DNA of 64,000 nt from Mycobacterium malmoense (GTDB lineage Bacteria > Actinomycetota > Actinomycetes > Mycobacteriales > Mycobacteriaceae). Location of the stretch: assembly GCF_019645855.1 (NCBI RefSeq), contig NZ_CP080999.1:2232001-2296000 (forward strand), in the 5' to 3' direction. The notes beneath the pieces are model-generated. The model did not search any database and was not told the origin of the DNA. It saw nothing but the letters and a program-made list of their open reading frames with translations. A program made the position numbers and the translations under genes. Shown piece by piece: positions 19,853 through 28,611 of the stretch. Numbering within the stretch: position 1 is the first letter of the stretch; each line of letters opens with the position of its first letter.

Positions 19853-20795
19853 GGGGGGTTGTACTGGAATTTGGGGATCCGCCGGCGAAGCTCGTTGGCG
19901 GGTCCCTTCTGATCAAATTAAGGATTGGCCTGAGTATCGGGAACTCGCCACGTCGCTGCTGGTGTTCACGTCGGGGATGTAGCTGCAACTACTTTCGGCA
20001 CGTCGTGGCCAAACACACCATGAGCTTTCGGGAAGCTTTTGTGGCACAGGTTGATTCGCTTGGTAATGGAAACTGCACCACTGGAATTTAAGGCACATCA
20101 ACACCTCAACACGACACCATGCCGGCCGGTGGACGCACGGTGGACTGAGCCGGACTATTTAACCTTCGCCAAGGTCCCGATCGTCCGACACCGGCGCCCA
20201 GGCGTCAAGGTCCTCAACCCGTGGGTCGCCTAACTATGCCTGACGACAGATGGTGTGGAGAGCGCGTTGGGTGGCAACAGACACGGCGGGTTCGCCGAGC
20301 GGCGTGGGGCCGCCACCGCACCCAGGCCGACTCAACCACGAGGACCGCCCCAGGTGGCACCGGCGCTGGAAAGGCGGTTTGATCATGTGGACGATAACAA
20401 CAAGACTGGTCGACACTACGCTGCTGGCGCATGCCTATCCAATGAGGTTCGCTGGTTGACGCCGCTACTTCGCGTTGACTTCACAACGATGAAGACCGAA
20501 ACGGACCACGTAGCAGATCCGGGCTCGGAGCGGGCGGCTAGATCAGCAAACAACTTCTCCGTCGACAATCGACATCGGATGAGGCAGCTGAATTGTTCGC
20601 CTGCGATTGACTCTGCCGGGCCATTTCGAAGAATCGTGGAGATCCTCGCCTGAGGCATGGAAATACTCACCTGAGGTACGACACGTCCGCGATATGGTTG
20701 GACGCAATGCCTATGGTGGCCGCCGCATTTCGCACGAGGCATTGGTGTCACGTTCGTATATCGCGGGCAGAGCCACAGGTTGGGCTGGGCATGGG
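19853..20795. other. Gene-free stretch
   Basis: I see no gene I would defend here. Open frames on both strands are short, lack family resemblance and lack ribosome-binding sites. No strong repeats were noticed before the tandem repeat at 20796. Confidence 0.5.
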
Positions 20796-20839
20796 GTGCT
20801 ACTACTCCCGACAAGAAGTGCTACTACTCCCGACAAGAA
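20796..20839. repeat. Perfect 22-bp tandem duplication
   Basis: The 22-bp unit beginning GTGCTACTACTCCC and ending CGACAAGAA occurs twice head to tail (20796-20817 and 20818-20839). It sits just beyond the terminator hairpin of the PGRS gene. Confidence 0.85.
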
Positions 20840-20841
20840 AG

Positions 20842-20882
20842 TGATGGGGTCTTTGCACGCGAGACGCGCAAAGACCCCATCA
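20842..20882 (-). terminator. Strong hairpin downstream of PGRS gene
   Basis: A perfect 15-bp stem, TGATGGGGTCTTTGC (20842-20856) with GCAAAGACCCCATCA (20868-20882), and an 11-base loop. It lies 68 bp after the stop of the minus-strand PGRS gene. No long U-run follows, as is common for mycobacterial terminators. Confidence 0.75.
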
Positions 20883-20950
20883 CAGCCACTGCGTTATTGA
20901 CTTAGGACGCATCCTGTGTTACCGGCCGCATCGGCTACCGCCAAAGCCAA

Positions 20951-22264
20951 TCAGGGTAATGGCTCACCGGTACCGGCCACACCGACGGCGCCGAGGATCC
21001 CGGCAAGGCCGCCATTACCAGCAAAGCCCACGGAGGTGCCGGTGCCGCCATCGCCGCCATCGCCCCCGTTGCCGGCCAGTAATCCGCTGATCCCGCCATT
21101 GCCGCCAATACCACCGTGGCCTGCGGTAGGGCTGCCACCGGCGCCGCCATTGCCGCCATTACCGACCAGTTGACCGCCGGCGCCACCAGGGCCACCAGTA
21201 CCGGCGACGAGGCGGGCGCCGGTGCCGCCGGCACCCCCCGGACCCCCGTCACCGAACAAAAGGCCGCCCGGACCGCCGGCACCCCCAGCACCGCCGGAAA
21301 TGGTGCCGATAGTGCCGCCACCCCCAGCACCCCCATTACCGAACAGGAAACCGCCGGCACCCCCGGGGCCGCCGATATAGCCACCGGCACCGGTAGCGGT
21401 GGCGCCGGCACCACCGACACCCCCGTTGCCGATCAAGCCGGCGGCACCGCCGGCGAAACCGGTGGTGTGAGTGGCGGTACCGGCCGCGCCGGCTCCGCCA
21501 TCGCCGAACAAGAACCCGCCATCGTGGAGGCTGCCGTTGAGGCCCAGGCTGCCGATCAACGACGTGTTGGTGCCGCTGAAGTTGTCGACACCGTTGCCGA
21601 TCAGATCGCGGCCGAACAAGTCGACGAACGGCGTATTGATCGCCCCATCCAGTTGCTGACCGGTCGGGCTGGCGATCCATGCCTCGCCGGCCGAGTGAAT
21701 CCCGTTATAGAAAGTTTCGAATGCCCCATAAACGAGTTGATTCAGAGTCACATTCCCCGCAGGGACACCAGCACCTAGGCCGCCGACTTCCACAGCGGCG
21801 GCGCTTGTGTTGATGCTGTTAGTAATGCTCTCGAGCGCGGCCGAATGAAGGGCATCGAGAGTTCCCGTAGCGGTATTTATGCCATCGAGAGCGACTGTGC
21901 TAAACCCGCCGACATCGAGAGCGGCGGCGCTGGTGTTGATACTGCTAGTAATGCCTTCGAGGGCGGCTGAATGAAGGCCGCCGAAGGCAGCTGCGCCGGC
22001 GCCAAGGCCGTCGATTGCAGCACTGCCCGCGTTAATGCCTTCGAGGGCGGCGGTGCTGGCGGCCGAGATCACGGGCTGGATGATCGGGTCGATGATCATG
22101 TCAAGTACGCCGGCGTGGGCGGTCGGCGCGGTCGCCATCGGAGTCATTGCAGCAGTGAAAAAGGCCCCAGCCGCCGTGCCCAACCCAATCACGCTGCCGC
22201 GGCGGCGTGTCGTCGGGGTGGGCGACTGGCGATCCTGCCTCGTGCTGTGCTGCTTACGTTTCAT
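20951..22264 (-). CDS. PGRS-repeat protein with a conventional signal peptide instead of a PE domain
   Basis: 437 residues. A basic N-terminus with three consecutive Arg (20-22) and a hydrophobic stretch ends at APTAHA, a likely cleavage site after residue 51. Residues 98-136 and 139-165 are tandem imperfect repeats around LHSAALE(G/S)IT(S/N)SINTSAAA. Residues 200-226 (PTGQQLDGAIN, then GRDLIGNGV) correspond to the GRPLIGNG-type linker that joins PE and PGRS in PE_PGRS proteins. From 247 to the end it is Gly-rich GGxGGxGG PGRS sequence. It thus has the PE_PGRS surface part but a Sec/Tat-style export signal; the twin Arg lack a canonical Tat consensus. Start ATG 22264; the shared promoter element lies 41 bp upstream. 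Confidence 0.88.
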   Translation of the reverse strand: MKRKQHSTRQDRQSPTPTTRRRGSVIGLGTAAGAFFTAAMTPMATAPTAHAGVLDMIIDPIIQPVISAASTAALEGINAGSAAIDGLGAGAAAFGGLHSAALEGITSSINTSAAALDVGGFSTVALDGINTATGTLDALHSAALESITNSINTSAAAVEVGGLGAGVPAGNVTLNQLVYGAFETFYNGIHSAGEAWIASPTGQQLDGAINTPFVDLFGRDLIGNGVDNFSGTNTSLIGSLGLNGSLHDGGFLFGDGGAGAAGTATHTTGFAGGAAGLIGNGGVGGAGATATGAGGYIGGPGGAGGFLFGNGGAGGGGTIGTISGGAGGAGGPGGLLFGDGGPGGAGGTGARLVAGTGGPGGAGGQLVGNGGNGGAGGSPTAGHGGIGGNGGISGLLAGNGGDGGDGGTGTSVGFAGNGGLAGILGAVGVAGTGEPLP

Positions 22265-22305
22265 CTGCGAGCCTTCCTGTCACGACAACTATGACGATGA
22301 GTCAG

Positions 22306-22334
22306 AAACCTACCTGAGAAGAATCTAAGTGCTG
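22306..22334 (-). promoter_or_regulatory. Shared two-block promoter element, copy C
   Basis: On the minus strand: CAGCACTTA (22334-22326), six bases, TCTCAGGTAGGTTT (22319-22306), ending 41 bp before the ATG of the PGRS gene. Both blocks are identical to the element upstream of the gene at 18480. Confidence 0.65.
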
Positions 22335-22772
22335 GTGGCTTTCGATCGACGTTTGAGGATCCGCTTAGCGGTGCCAGCTTCCGCAATCTTTTTGTCTTTA
22401 AAAATCGCTGGCAATCGGCTAGCGCACGATGAAGCAGCAAATGCTTGAAGTCACTTAGGTATTTCAACGCGAAATTACAGCGTGGTAGCAGTGGTAGCAA
22501 TTGAAACGCGTTCACCTGCGGTACGCAGTTGACTGACCGGTGGCCATCTGCCGGTCTATCTGCATAGAAGCTCCACCACCTGCGCGCGACGAAGGCGAGG
22601 TTGATGAGTGGTGTTTCGCGACGTGCGGCACCGACGTCGCCTACAAACAGCGAATGCGCCGCTGCAGGATCCCTTATCATCTGCCTCTAACTTAAGAACA
22701 CCTAAGAAGATGCTGCTCAGCGCATTCCCGATCTTGGCCATCGGGCCCCGAGGTGGAGGTCGCATCGTCAAC
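22335..22772. other. Gene-free stretch between divergent PGRS and tetR genes
   Basis: No coding region with family support. An upstream in-frame extension of the TetR gene to 22608 is open but its sequence looks non-coding. The PGRS promoter lies at the left end; I see no clear promoter for tetR. Confidence 0.45.
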
Positions 22773-23492
22773 ATGTCGCATTCAGGCTCCCCGCCGTCGC
22801 ACGGTGCACTGCGCGAGCGTCCTCGGGTCGACCAGAACAAATCCGCTGTCGTTCCGTTTGCAAAGATGAGCAGCAGTCAGCAGAAACGGCAAGCCAAGAT
22901 CGTCGACGCGGTCATCGCCCTCATCGCCGAGGCCGGCGCCGAGGCGGTGCAGATGCGAGACGTGGCCCAGCGCTCAGGGGTGGCCCTGGCTACGGTCTAT
23001 AAGTACTTCAACTCCAAAGAGGATCTCTTGGCCGCGGCCCTGGACGGTTGGCAGAAACGAGTGGCAGGGCTCATCCTAGGCACCGACGAACTGCCCGATC
23101 AGGATCCGGTGCACAGCGTTCTTGGCTACTTACGGCGTTCGCAGCGCGCCTTTAATAGCGACCGCGAGATCATCGCGCTGGCGCTGCAGTTGACGATATC
23201 CACCGATCTCGCGGCTAAGGTGGCGGTCGACCAAATGAGGTGCACGAACGCCAAGATTTTCAGTCGCCTCGTCGATGTTGTTGCGCCGGAAGATCTTCAG
23301 CACCTCAATTTCGGTCTCAGCGGCGCGTTGACTGGTTCGTTGATTGGCTTACTCACCGGAAGAGTGACTTTGGAAGAATCCCTGAACCACGTCGAGTGGG
23401 TCGCGCGTGCCCTGCTCGGCGAAGCACAGCCGCGCACGCGAAAGTGGTCGACGTCGCTTCGCGCGAGGGAAGAGATCGATGAGACCGAGTAG
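22773..23492 (+). CDS. TetR-family transcriptional regulator
   Basis: 239 residues from ATG 22773. ATG 22866 (MSSSQQKRQ), which begins closer to the HTH domain, is an alternative start giving 208. The helix-turn-helix is MRDVAQRSGVALATVYKYFNSKEDLL (residues 61-86), close to the KstR-type pattern. The C-terminal ligand domain (90-225) is helical, with GLSGALTGSLIGLLTGRV near the dimer helices. Ligand and targets are unknown; the divergent PGRS gene is the nearest candidate target. Confidence 0.9.
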   Translation: MSHSGSPPSHGALRERPRVDQNKSAVVPFAKMSSSQQKRQAKIVDAVIALIAEAGAEAVQMRDVAQRSGVALATVYKYFNSKEDLLAAALDGWQKRVAGLILGTDELPDQDPVHSVLGYLRRSQRAFNSDREIIALALQLTISTDLAAKVAVDQMRCTNAKIFSRLVDVVAPEDLQHLNFGLSGALTGSLIGLLTGRVTLEESLNHVEWVARALLGEAQPRTRKWSTSLRAREEIDETE

Positions 23493-23813
23493 CGGCCGTG
23501 GTGTCTCCGATAGCCGCGTTCACGAGCTGACCGGCCTGCGGTTGGTCGGCGGTGCCCGCGGGCGCTCCGCTGCTGGATGCTGTTGGGGTCGGCAAGGCAT
23601 ATCTGGTGAACGCCGTCGGGCACATCGCCACGCGCAGCCGCGCCCCGAACCCGACGCTTGGTGCCGTCGCAACGTTCAACTGCTGTAAGGCATTCCGACG
23701 CGACAATAGCCGATATGCACCGCCCACCATCGGCGCCTCCGAAAACCCCAGTTGACAACAACAGCCCGAGCCAGATTGCCGGCTAAGTGCAGGCCGTCTT
23801 GTCGGCGGAACGG

Positions 23814-24156
23814 TTACGCGACTGCGGCGCCGGGTGATGCGGTTGCGATGCCGACCTCGTGGCAGCCGTCCAACGAACGCCGTGAGTTCCCGCTTGATCT
23901 GGGCCGCGGCCGCAAGATGAATGGCGTCGAGAGAACGCAGGGTGGGCGGGCCGATGGTTTCGGCCAGAGCGATCACTGGTTTGGCGAGCGGGAGGATGTC
24001 CAGCCCGTCGAGTAGGTAGCGCGCACGCTCAGCCTGGCCTGGTTCCCCGTGTCGGGCAACGACTCTCATCAACTCGACCCGGCCAAGCGCGCTCGTCGCG
24101 GCGTACTCGCCCTGGCCGCTTTGCGCGGCGAGCCACGCCTGGGCGCACGTTAGAAT
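23814..24156 (-). pseudogene. vapC pseudogene
   Basis: On the minus strand a PIN-domain toxin reads WLAAQSGQGEYAATSALGR, then VELMRVVARHGEPG and LRSLDAIHLAAAAQI. The first 25 or so residues with the first catalytic Asp are missing or replaced. Near 23862 about seven codons (the TYDxRLL region with the last catalytic Asp) are deleted with a frameshift. In the shifted frame DGCHEVGIATASPGA and a TAA at 23814 complete the family's normal ending. No vapB is seen upstream. The remaining stretch 23493-23813 has no gene I recognise. Confidence 0.8.
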
Positions 24157-24343
24157 TGTTGTCTTGCGCGCCAGGGCACACGCCCGTGTCGGCGTCCATC
24201 AACCGGCGATGTCGTGTCGCTCGTAGGTGGGCACATCGGATGCAGTCTCTCCCGCCGTGACAGCTGGGGCAGAAGGGGCTCGACCGTCGGCGCCGGTGGT
24301 CCAGCTGCGGTTCAACACTCGCCCGTGCCAGACACCAGACATC

Positions 24344-24401
24344 GCCACCGTAACGCCACTGCGAAAACTCGGCGCGAGTTTCGCAGTGGGGTTACGGTGG
24401 C
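24344..24401. repeat. Palindromic intergenic repeat, copy 2
   Basis: A nearly perfect 27-bp stem: GCCACCGTAACGCCACTGCG (24344-24363) continuing to 24371, pairing with 24375-24401, with a 3-base loop. The core GTAACGCCACTGCGAAA is the same as in the palindrome at 4141-4200, while the outer bases differ but remain complementary. That pattern of compensated change points to a selected hairpin or mobile palindrome. Two 29-bp near-identical direct copies of CCGCCGTGACAGCTGGGGC... flank it at 24253 and 24449. Confidence 0.8.
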
Positions 24402-24609
24402 GGCCGCCAACGCCCAATGGAAGAAGAATCCCCGAACGTGAATCTCTGCCGCCGTGACAGCTGGGGCAGAAGGGACTCGGCGGCAATGCGACGGTGGGTT
24501 CTCGCGCGTATTGCTTTGCCGTGCCGGCCGCTTGAAAGACAGGTGACGCCCCGGCGAACTCCCGCCACAGGGCCGCATGCAATCGCACGGCCGTGCTACG
24601 ATGTGCGCT

Positions 24610-25203
24610 ATGGGTGGCTCGGGCGTTCATAGGCTGGATGCGCTATTGGAAAGGCATCAGGTTGACATGACGAGCCAAGAAGTTCTGGACCAGCTGGACT
24701 CCGCGTTCGCGACAATTCCCGGCGCCGGCGCGGCGCCCCTGTCAACGGATGAAGTGCATTTTCTTCGCGCGCACGCCGGCCCCCCAGCGACGGCGGTGAT
24801 CGACAACTGGTCTGGCGAACGGGAACGTCAGGCCCGCGCGGGCTTGGCGGTGCGAGAGCTCGGCGACACCCTCTCTGGGTCGATGAGCATCAAGGAAGCA
24901 GCCGCCGTCCTGCAGATCGACCGGTCGCGCGTGTCCCGGCGTATCACAGGAAAAACATTGTGGGCGTTCGACATTCATGGCAGCCGCCGTATCCCTCGCT
25001 GGCAGTTCCTCGACCGCCGGTTGCTTCCCGGCCTGGATGTAATCGTGCCCGCGATACCGCTCGACGCAACGCCGGCAGCCGTCGAAGCGTTCATGAAAAT
25101 ACCGCAGCCAGATTTCGGCGACCGCACACCGATCGAACATCTCGCCGCCGGCGGTGATCCCACGCTGATTGCCCAGTTCATATCGGATCTCACTCGCTGG
25201 TGA
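24610..25203 (+). CDS. Putative antitoxin of RES-domain toxin
   Basis: 197 residues from ATG 24610; the start is uncertain, with ATG 24601 and 24667 also in frame. The middle contains an HTH-like segment: SIKEAAAVLQIDRSRVSRRI and GSRRIPRWQFL. The C-terminal part, IPQPDFGDRTPIEHLAAGGDP, resembles the DUF2384/Xre antitoxin end that plugs RES toxins. It overlaps the RES gene by 4 bp (GTGA). The assignment is from this coupling plus the C-terminal pattern. Confidence 0.75.
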   Translation: MGGSGVHRLDALLERHQVDMTSQEVLDQLDSAFATIPGAGAAPLSTDEVHFLRAHAGPPATAVIDNWSGERERQARAGLAVRELGDTLSGSMSIKEAAAVLQIDRSRVSRRITGKTLWAFDIHGSRRIPRWQFLDRRLLPGLDVIVPAIPLDATPAAVEAFMKIPQPDFGDRTPIEHLAAGGDPTLIAQFISDLTRW

Positions 25204-25829
25204 GTCGGCCCAAACCGAAAGTCCCGCGGACACCGCCCAACCGGCTCGCGAGAGAACCAGACGACGTCGTCGACTACGCGGGCATACTGTGGCGAGTCCA
25301 CCGCAGCAAAGGCGAATATGTCCGGCCGTGGAACGAATTACGCACCTACGGCCCACTGGCTTCGATGCGGTGGGACCCGCATCCGGGTTTATCACCCGCT
25401 ACCCATCCCGATGGCGTCCTGTATGCCGCAACTGACGTCGCCACCAGCCTGGCTGAGGTCTACCAAACAACACGGGTCATCGACACACGCGCCGGTGCGC
25501 CGAGGCTCACCGCGTGGCAGCCGACGAGGCCTCTCAGGCTGCTGGACTTGTCCGGGACATGGCTGCTGCGCAACGGCGCTTCGGCGGCACTGCTCGCCGC
25601 ACCTCGATCCATCTGCCGCCGCTGGGCCGGCGCGATTTACGCAAACTGGCCTGAACTGGACGGCCTGTACGCGCCCTCCACCATGACGGGGCAGCTGAGT
25701 GTGGCTCTGTGGAGCGCCGCAGCCGACTCCATACCCACGACGCCGGCCTTCTCCCGCCCCCTCACGCAGCCGCTGGTCTGGTCCCTCGCGCAAGCGGCAG
25801 CCGCCGAAATCGGCTACCAGATCGTCTGA
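25200..25829 (+). CDS. RES-domain toxin
   Basis: 209 residues, start GTG 25200 overlapping the upstream stop. RES-family key residues are readable: Arg32 in LWRVH, Glu86 in TSLAEVYQ, and probably Ser160 in GLYAPSTMTG. Characterised relatives (MbcT, ParT) consume or transfer NAD+; here that is inferred from family. A RES toxin with an Xre/DUF2384-like partner forms a complete module. Confidence 0.85.
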   Translation: MSRPKPKVPRTPPNRLAREPDDVVDYAGILWRVHRSKGEYVRPWNELRTYGPLASMRWDPHPGLSPATHPDGVLYAATDVATSLAEVYQTTRVIDTRAGAPRLTAWQPTRPLRLLDLSGTWLLRNGASAALLAAPRSICRRWAGAIYANWPELDGLYAPSTMTGQLSVALWSAAADSIPTTPAFSRPLTQPLVWSLAQAAAAEIGYQIV

Positions 25830-25894
25830 GGAAGGGCATCGATCGAGCGCGGTGTCGCCGCCGTAATTCCGGCGGCACCAGAATTTCGCCGGGG

Positions 25895-25949
25895 CGTCAC
25901 GGCGGCGGGCCGGCTTGCACGTGAGCCGCCAACTCGCCCCGCCGTGACG
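25895..25949. terminator. Hairpin between two convergent toxin genes
   Basis: An 11-bp perfect stem CGTCACGGCGG (25895-25905) / CCGCCGTGACG (25939-25949) in the 133-bp gap between the RES and MazF-like stops. It is positioned to act as a bidirectional terminator; there is no T-run. Confidence 0.45.
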
Positions 25950-25962
25950 TAAGTGTTGCCCG

Positions 25963-26265
25963 CTACCTGTCTGGCGTGGCGAGGATCTTAAAAAGCATGT
26001 TGTTGACATCGGTGAGGGACTGGATGTCCGCTTCGCGGTGGAACTCGTCCAGGGCAGACTTGCGGAGGCTGGTGACCAGACCGGGGGCCGTCCACTTGGC
26101 ATCGCCCAGCTCTATTCCGAAGCCCGTGTCGGGGTCGTGGTCGAATATCGGGACGACAATAACGGTCGGTTCGCTGGCAATCTCGTTGTAAACAGTCGAA
26201 GAGATGACAAGCACGCCGATTCCGGTGTCCGTCGTCCAAATATCGCCCCGGCGTGGCGATCTCAA
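25963..26265 (-). CDS. MazF/PemK-like toxin
   Basis: 100 residues from TTG 26265, which overlaps the antitoxin stop as TTGA; an in-frame ATG at 26301 would give 112 residues with a 40-bp overlap. MazF-fold signatures are RRGDIWTTD at the N-terminus, GVLVISSTVYNE, TVIVVPI and LVTSLRKSALDEF. Family members are sequence-specific mRNA or tRNA interferases. The catalytic Arg/Thr pair plausibly lies in the RRGDIW and SSTVYNE regions. Confidence 0.8.
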   Translation of the reverse strand: MRSPRRGDIWTTDTGIGVLVISSTVYNEIASEPTVIVVPIFDHDPDTGFGIELGDAKWTAPGLVTSLRKSALDEFHREADIQSLTDVNNMLFKILATPDR

Positions 26266-26492
26266 CGCTTCGTCAACTCGTTCAGATTCCGGTCGGCCCA
26301 TGCCTCACTGAATGCGGCGACATCAGGGTGTTCCTGCAGCCACTGGTCGTGGGCTTGGCAGCGGCGCCGCATGTCCTCCATATCGAGCAAGTGCTCGATC
26401 CAGGAGTTCATCGATTTCTGGTCGGCCTCCGCGTAGCGTTTGACGGCGTCGTACGCGGTGTCCGAGAGTCGGACCGTAATCATCCTCGCCAT
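26262..26492 (-). CDS. Ribbon-helix-helix antitoxin partner of MazF-like toxin
   Basis: 76 residues starting MARMITVRLSDTAYDAVKR, an RHH DNA-binding strand and helix. SMNSWIEHLL is the second helix, followed by a Trp-rich acidic tail that should bind the toxin (LQEHPDVAAFSEAWADR). It is translationally coupled to the toxin. An inverted repeat sits 9 bp before the ATG. Confidence 0.85.
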   Translation of the reverse strand: MARMITVRLSDTAYDAVKRYAEADQKSMNSWIEHLLDMEDMRRRCQAHDQWLQEHPDVAAFSEAWADRNLNELTKR

Positions 26493-26500
26493 CGGGAAAT

Positions 26501-26519
26501 GCTAGCACCTACTGCTAGC
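26501..26519. promoter_or_regulatory. Candidate antitoxin operator GCTAGCA-N5-TGCTAGC
   Basis: A perfect 7-bp inverted repeat with a 5-bp spacer, immediately upstream (8 bp) of the RHH antitoxin start. Its position fits autorepression. Confidence 0.65.
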
Positions 26520-27080
26520 TGATGAGGTGAGCGCCACCTTCGCGTCGCCTACGGACCGGGCGCGGGTGAAACTCTCGCGCATATAGCTTCGTCGTGCTGG
26601 CCGCTTGGACCTACTGAATCCCACAGGCACCGTTTAATTCAATGCGAAAATACTTAGTGGCCGCAAGCCACAAATGTTTACCGGTGTCGCTCCGCGCCGC
26701 TTCGTGACTTCACCGATCGGGCAGTTCTTCGACGGTTGCCGACTTCAAGGCGGCACACCATTTCCCGATGAGCCAAATGAGCGTTCTGCAGCTGGTAGCC
26801 TCACGACGTGTTCAGCTCGCAAATTGGACTCAGCTGGTGGATGCGCCGCCCCGCCCCAGCAGACAAACCGTCTTCCTCGATGGTCCAGAAAAACGGGTAC
26901 CGGACACGCCAATCGCATTGAAAGCGGTAGCCGTTTGACCCGTACTGTCCGCTCGCCGAAAGTTGTGCACCCATGCCGAGAAGATCATCGGTAACCGATA
27001 TGCGGGAACACCGCACGCACGGATCGAGAGGGGGATGGGGAATCGGACCCGCGACGCGGGCGCCGCGCCCCTGACTGCCC
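26520..27080. other. Gene-free stretch
   Basis: No supported gene. The segment 26571-26610 (CTCGCGC(A/G)TAT, CGTGCTGGCCGCTTG) is a diverged copy of 24498-24537 upstream of the RES antitoxin. This indicates a small dispersed repeat or an old duplication. The remainder precedes the Mce-associated gene; no clear promoter is seen. Confidence 0.45.
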
Positions 27081-27809
27081 ATGCCCGACGCAGAGTCCGC
27101 CAACGCACCCTCGGATAACGAGCCGGTCGACGACACCGACGACGAATCCCCGGAAGCATCAGACGACGAGCCGGCCGAGACGTCGGAAGACACCGACGAC
27201 GAGCCATCGGAATCGTCAGACGACTCCGATGACGAGTCGCCGAAACGGTCTCGCCGCAGGCCGCTTTCGGTCTACGGCATCGGGTCGGCCGTCGTCGGAA
27301 TCGTGTTGGTTGCCGCGATCGTCGTGTGCGCGTTCCTGTGGTCGTCGCATCGCGGCGACCTCGATGAGCGCGACTACCAGACCCGCGCCAAGAAGGCGGC
27401 AGGGGAGTGGGCCTACGTGCTGATGAATATGAACACCGACAACCTGGATGCCAGCCTGCGACACCTGCACGATGGCACGGCCGGCCAACTCAAAGCCGGG
27501 TTCGACGCCGCGATGCAGCCCTACCGGGACATGGTCCAGCAATTGCCGTCGCACAGTGCCAGCCAGATCGAGTCGGTGGTGGTCCAGTCGATGCACCACG
27601 ATCTGGGTGACGTCGGCGGGTGGCCTTCCGCGGCACCCGAGCCCGCGCCTTCCTCGGTCGGTAAGCGCACCGACACCATCCAAGTGGTGGCCAAGTCGCT
27701 GCGCGGGAACCCCGGAACCAAGCCGCAGTCGGTCTACTGGAACCTGCTGCTGGACGTCTCGGATGTGGACGGCAAATTGCTGATTTCCCATTTGAAGGCG
27801 ATCCACTGA
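27081..27809 (+). CDS. Mce-associated membrane protein, first of a pair
   Basis: 242 residues. Residues 1-60 are strongly acidic and low in complexity (Glu/Asp/Ser), ending in KRSRRR. One membrane helix follows (about 64-87). The exterior domain has ARKxAxEWAYVLMNMN and LRHLHDGTAGQL, a pattern of Mce-associated (Mas) proteins, which assist Mce lipid importers. The stop overlaps the next ATG by one base. No mce operon is present here, so these are orphan Mas proteins, like the Rv1362c/Rv1363c type. Confidence 0.75.
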   Translation: MPDAESANAPSDNEPVDDTDDESPEASDDEPAETSEDTDDEPSESSDDSDDESPKRSRRRPLSVYGIGSAVVGIVLVAAIVVCAFLWSSHRGDLDERDYQTRAKKAAGEWAYVLMNMNTDNLDASLRHLHDGTAGQLKAGFDAAMQPYRDMVQQLPSHSASQIESVVVQSMHHDLGDVGGWPSAAPEPAPSSVGKRTDTIQVVAKSLRGNPGTKPQSVYWNLLLDVSDVDGKLLISHLKAIH

Positions 27810-28531
27810 TGAAAAGGTGGTGGAGCTTCATCAACGGCGCGTTCCGGACGAACCTGTGGCGCGTGCTCGCCTTTGACATCGTCCCTCCACTCGCGGCGAT
27901 CGCCGCGTTGGTGATGATCGGGGTCGCCCTTCGCTGGCCGCTGTGGTGGGTTTCGGCGTGCTCGGTGCTGGTGCTCCTGGTGGTCGCGGGTGTGGCGGCG
28001 AATGTTGTTTTGCTACGCCGTAATTCGGTGAGCGTCGGCACCAACGCCAACGGCCCTAGGCTTCGACTGCTCGTGGTCGCGGTGTGCACGGTGGCACCTG
28101 TGGCCGCGGCTGTGGTCGCCTACACCCACTGGACGGTGCCCGACCGTGACCTCAAGCATGACTCCGCGGAGGTGGTGCGGATCGCGTCCGCGATGGCGGA
28201 AAGCGCGTCGTCGTTTTCCCCGCAGAACCCCACCGCGTCGCTGGATCGCGCGACGGCAATGATGGCACCCGAGCACGTCATCGCGTTCACCGAGCTGTAC
28301 AACAAGTCCACCGCCCCGCTGGCGGAACGCATGATCACTGCGGAGGCCGCGACGGTATCGGCCGGGGCCGAGGCGGTCGAACCATCGGCGGCCAGCGTGG
28401 CCGTCGTCATGCGCGGCACCCGAAGCAGGCCCGACGCGGCGCCCGTATATGAGGTGATCGCGCTGCGGGTGAAACTGATGAAGAACGACGGCCGGTGGAT
28501 GGTGCTCGACGTGTCGCCTATTCATCACTGA
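27809..28531 (+). CDS. Mce-associated-like membrane protein, second of a pair
   Basis: 240 residues. Three hydrophobic segments (about 24-45, 47-68 and 87-107) precede an exterior domain of the same fold as the first gene (DRDLKHDSAEVVRIASAMA and ending KNDGRWMVLDVSPIHH). It begins at ATG 27809 within the preceding stop (TGATG), so it is translationally coupled. Extra N-terminal helices compared with single-pass Mas proteins suggest it anchors the pair. Confidence 0.72.
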   Translation: MKRWWSFINGAFRTNLWRVLAFDIVPPLAAIAALVMIGVALRWPLWWVSACSVLVLLVVAGVAANVVLLRRNSVSVGTNANGPRLRLLVVAVCTVAPVAAAVVAYTHWTVPDRDLKHDSAEVVRIASAMAESASSFSPQNPTASLDRATAMMAPEHVIAFTELYNKSTAPLAERMITAEAATVSAGAEAVEPSAASVAVVMRGTRSRPDAAPVYEVIALRVKLMKNDGRWMVLDVSPIHH

Positions 28532-28575
28532 CCGGGCTATCGCCACCGGTCGGCTTCCGCTATGTTGTCGATATA

Positions 28576-28585
28576 TGCTTAAGCA
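28576..28585. promoter_or_regulatory. Palindrome TGCTTAAGCA ahead of vapB
   Basis: A perfect 10-bp palindrome 26 bp before the vapB GTG, within the likely promoter (GATATATGCTTAAGCAATAC). A candidate autoregulatory operator. Confidence 0.5.
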
Positions 28586-28611
28586 ATACATTACCAACAT
28601 GGAGGTTGCTG

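Noticed and set aside
20416..20814. 132-codon minus-strand frame
   Set aside because: No family resemblance and no ribosome site, in a stretch with no other coding signal.
21116..21778. 220-codon plus-strand frame through the PGRS region
   Set aside because: It is the complement of the Gly-rich repeat; the minus-strand protein has signal peptide, linker and terminator.
23353..24072. 239-codon minus-strand frame as an intact gene
   Set aside because: Only its first part matches a PIN toxin; after a deletion and frameshift the rest is read out of frame and runs antisense into tetR. Called a vapC pseudogene instead.
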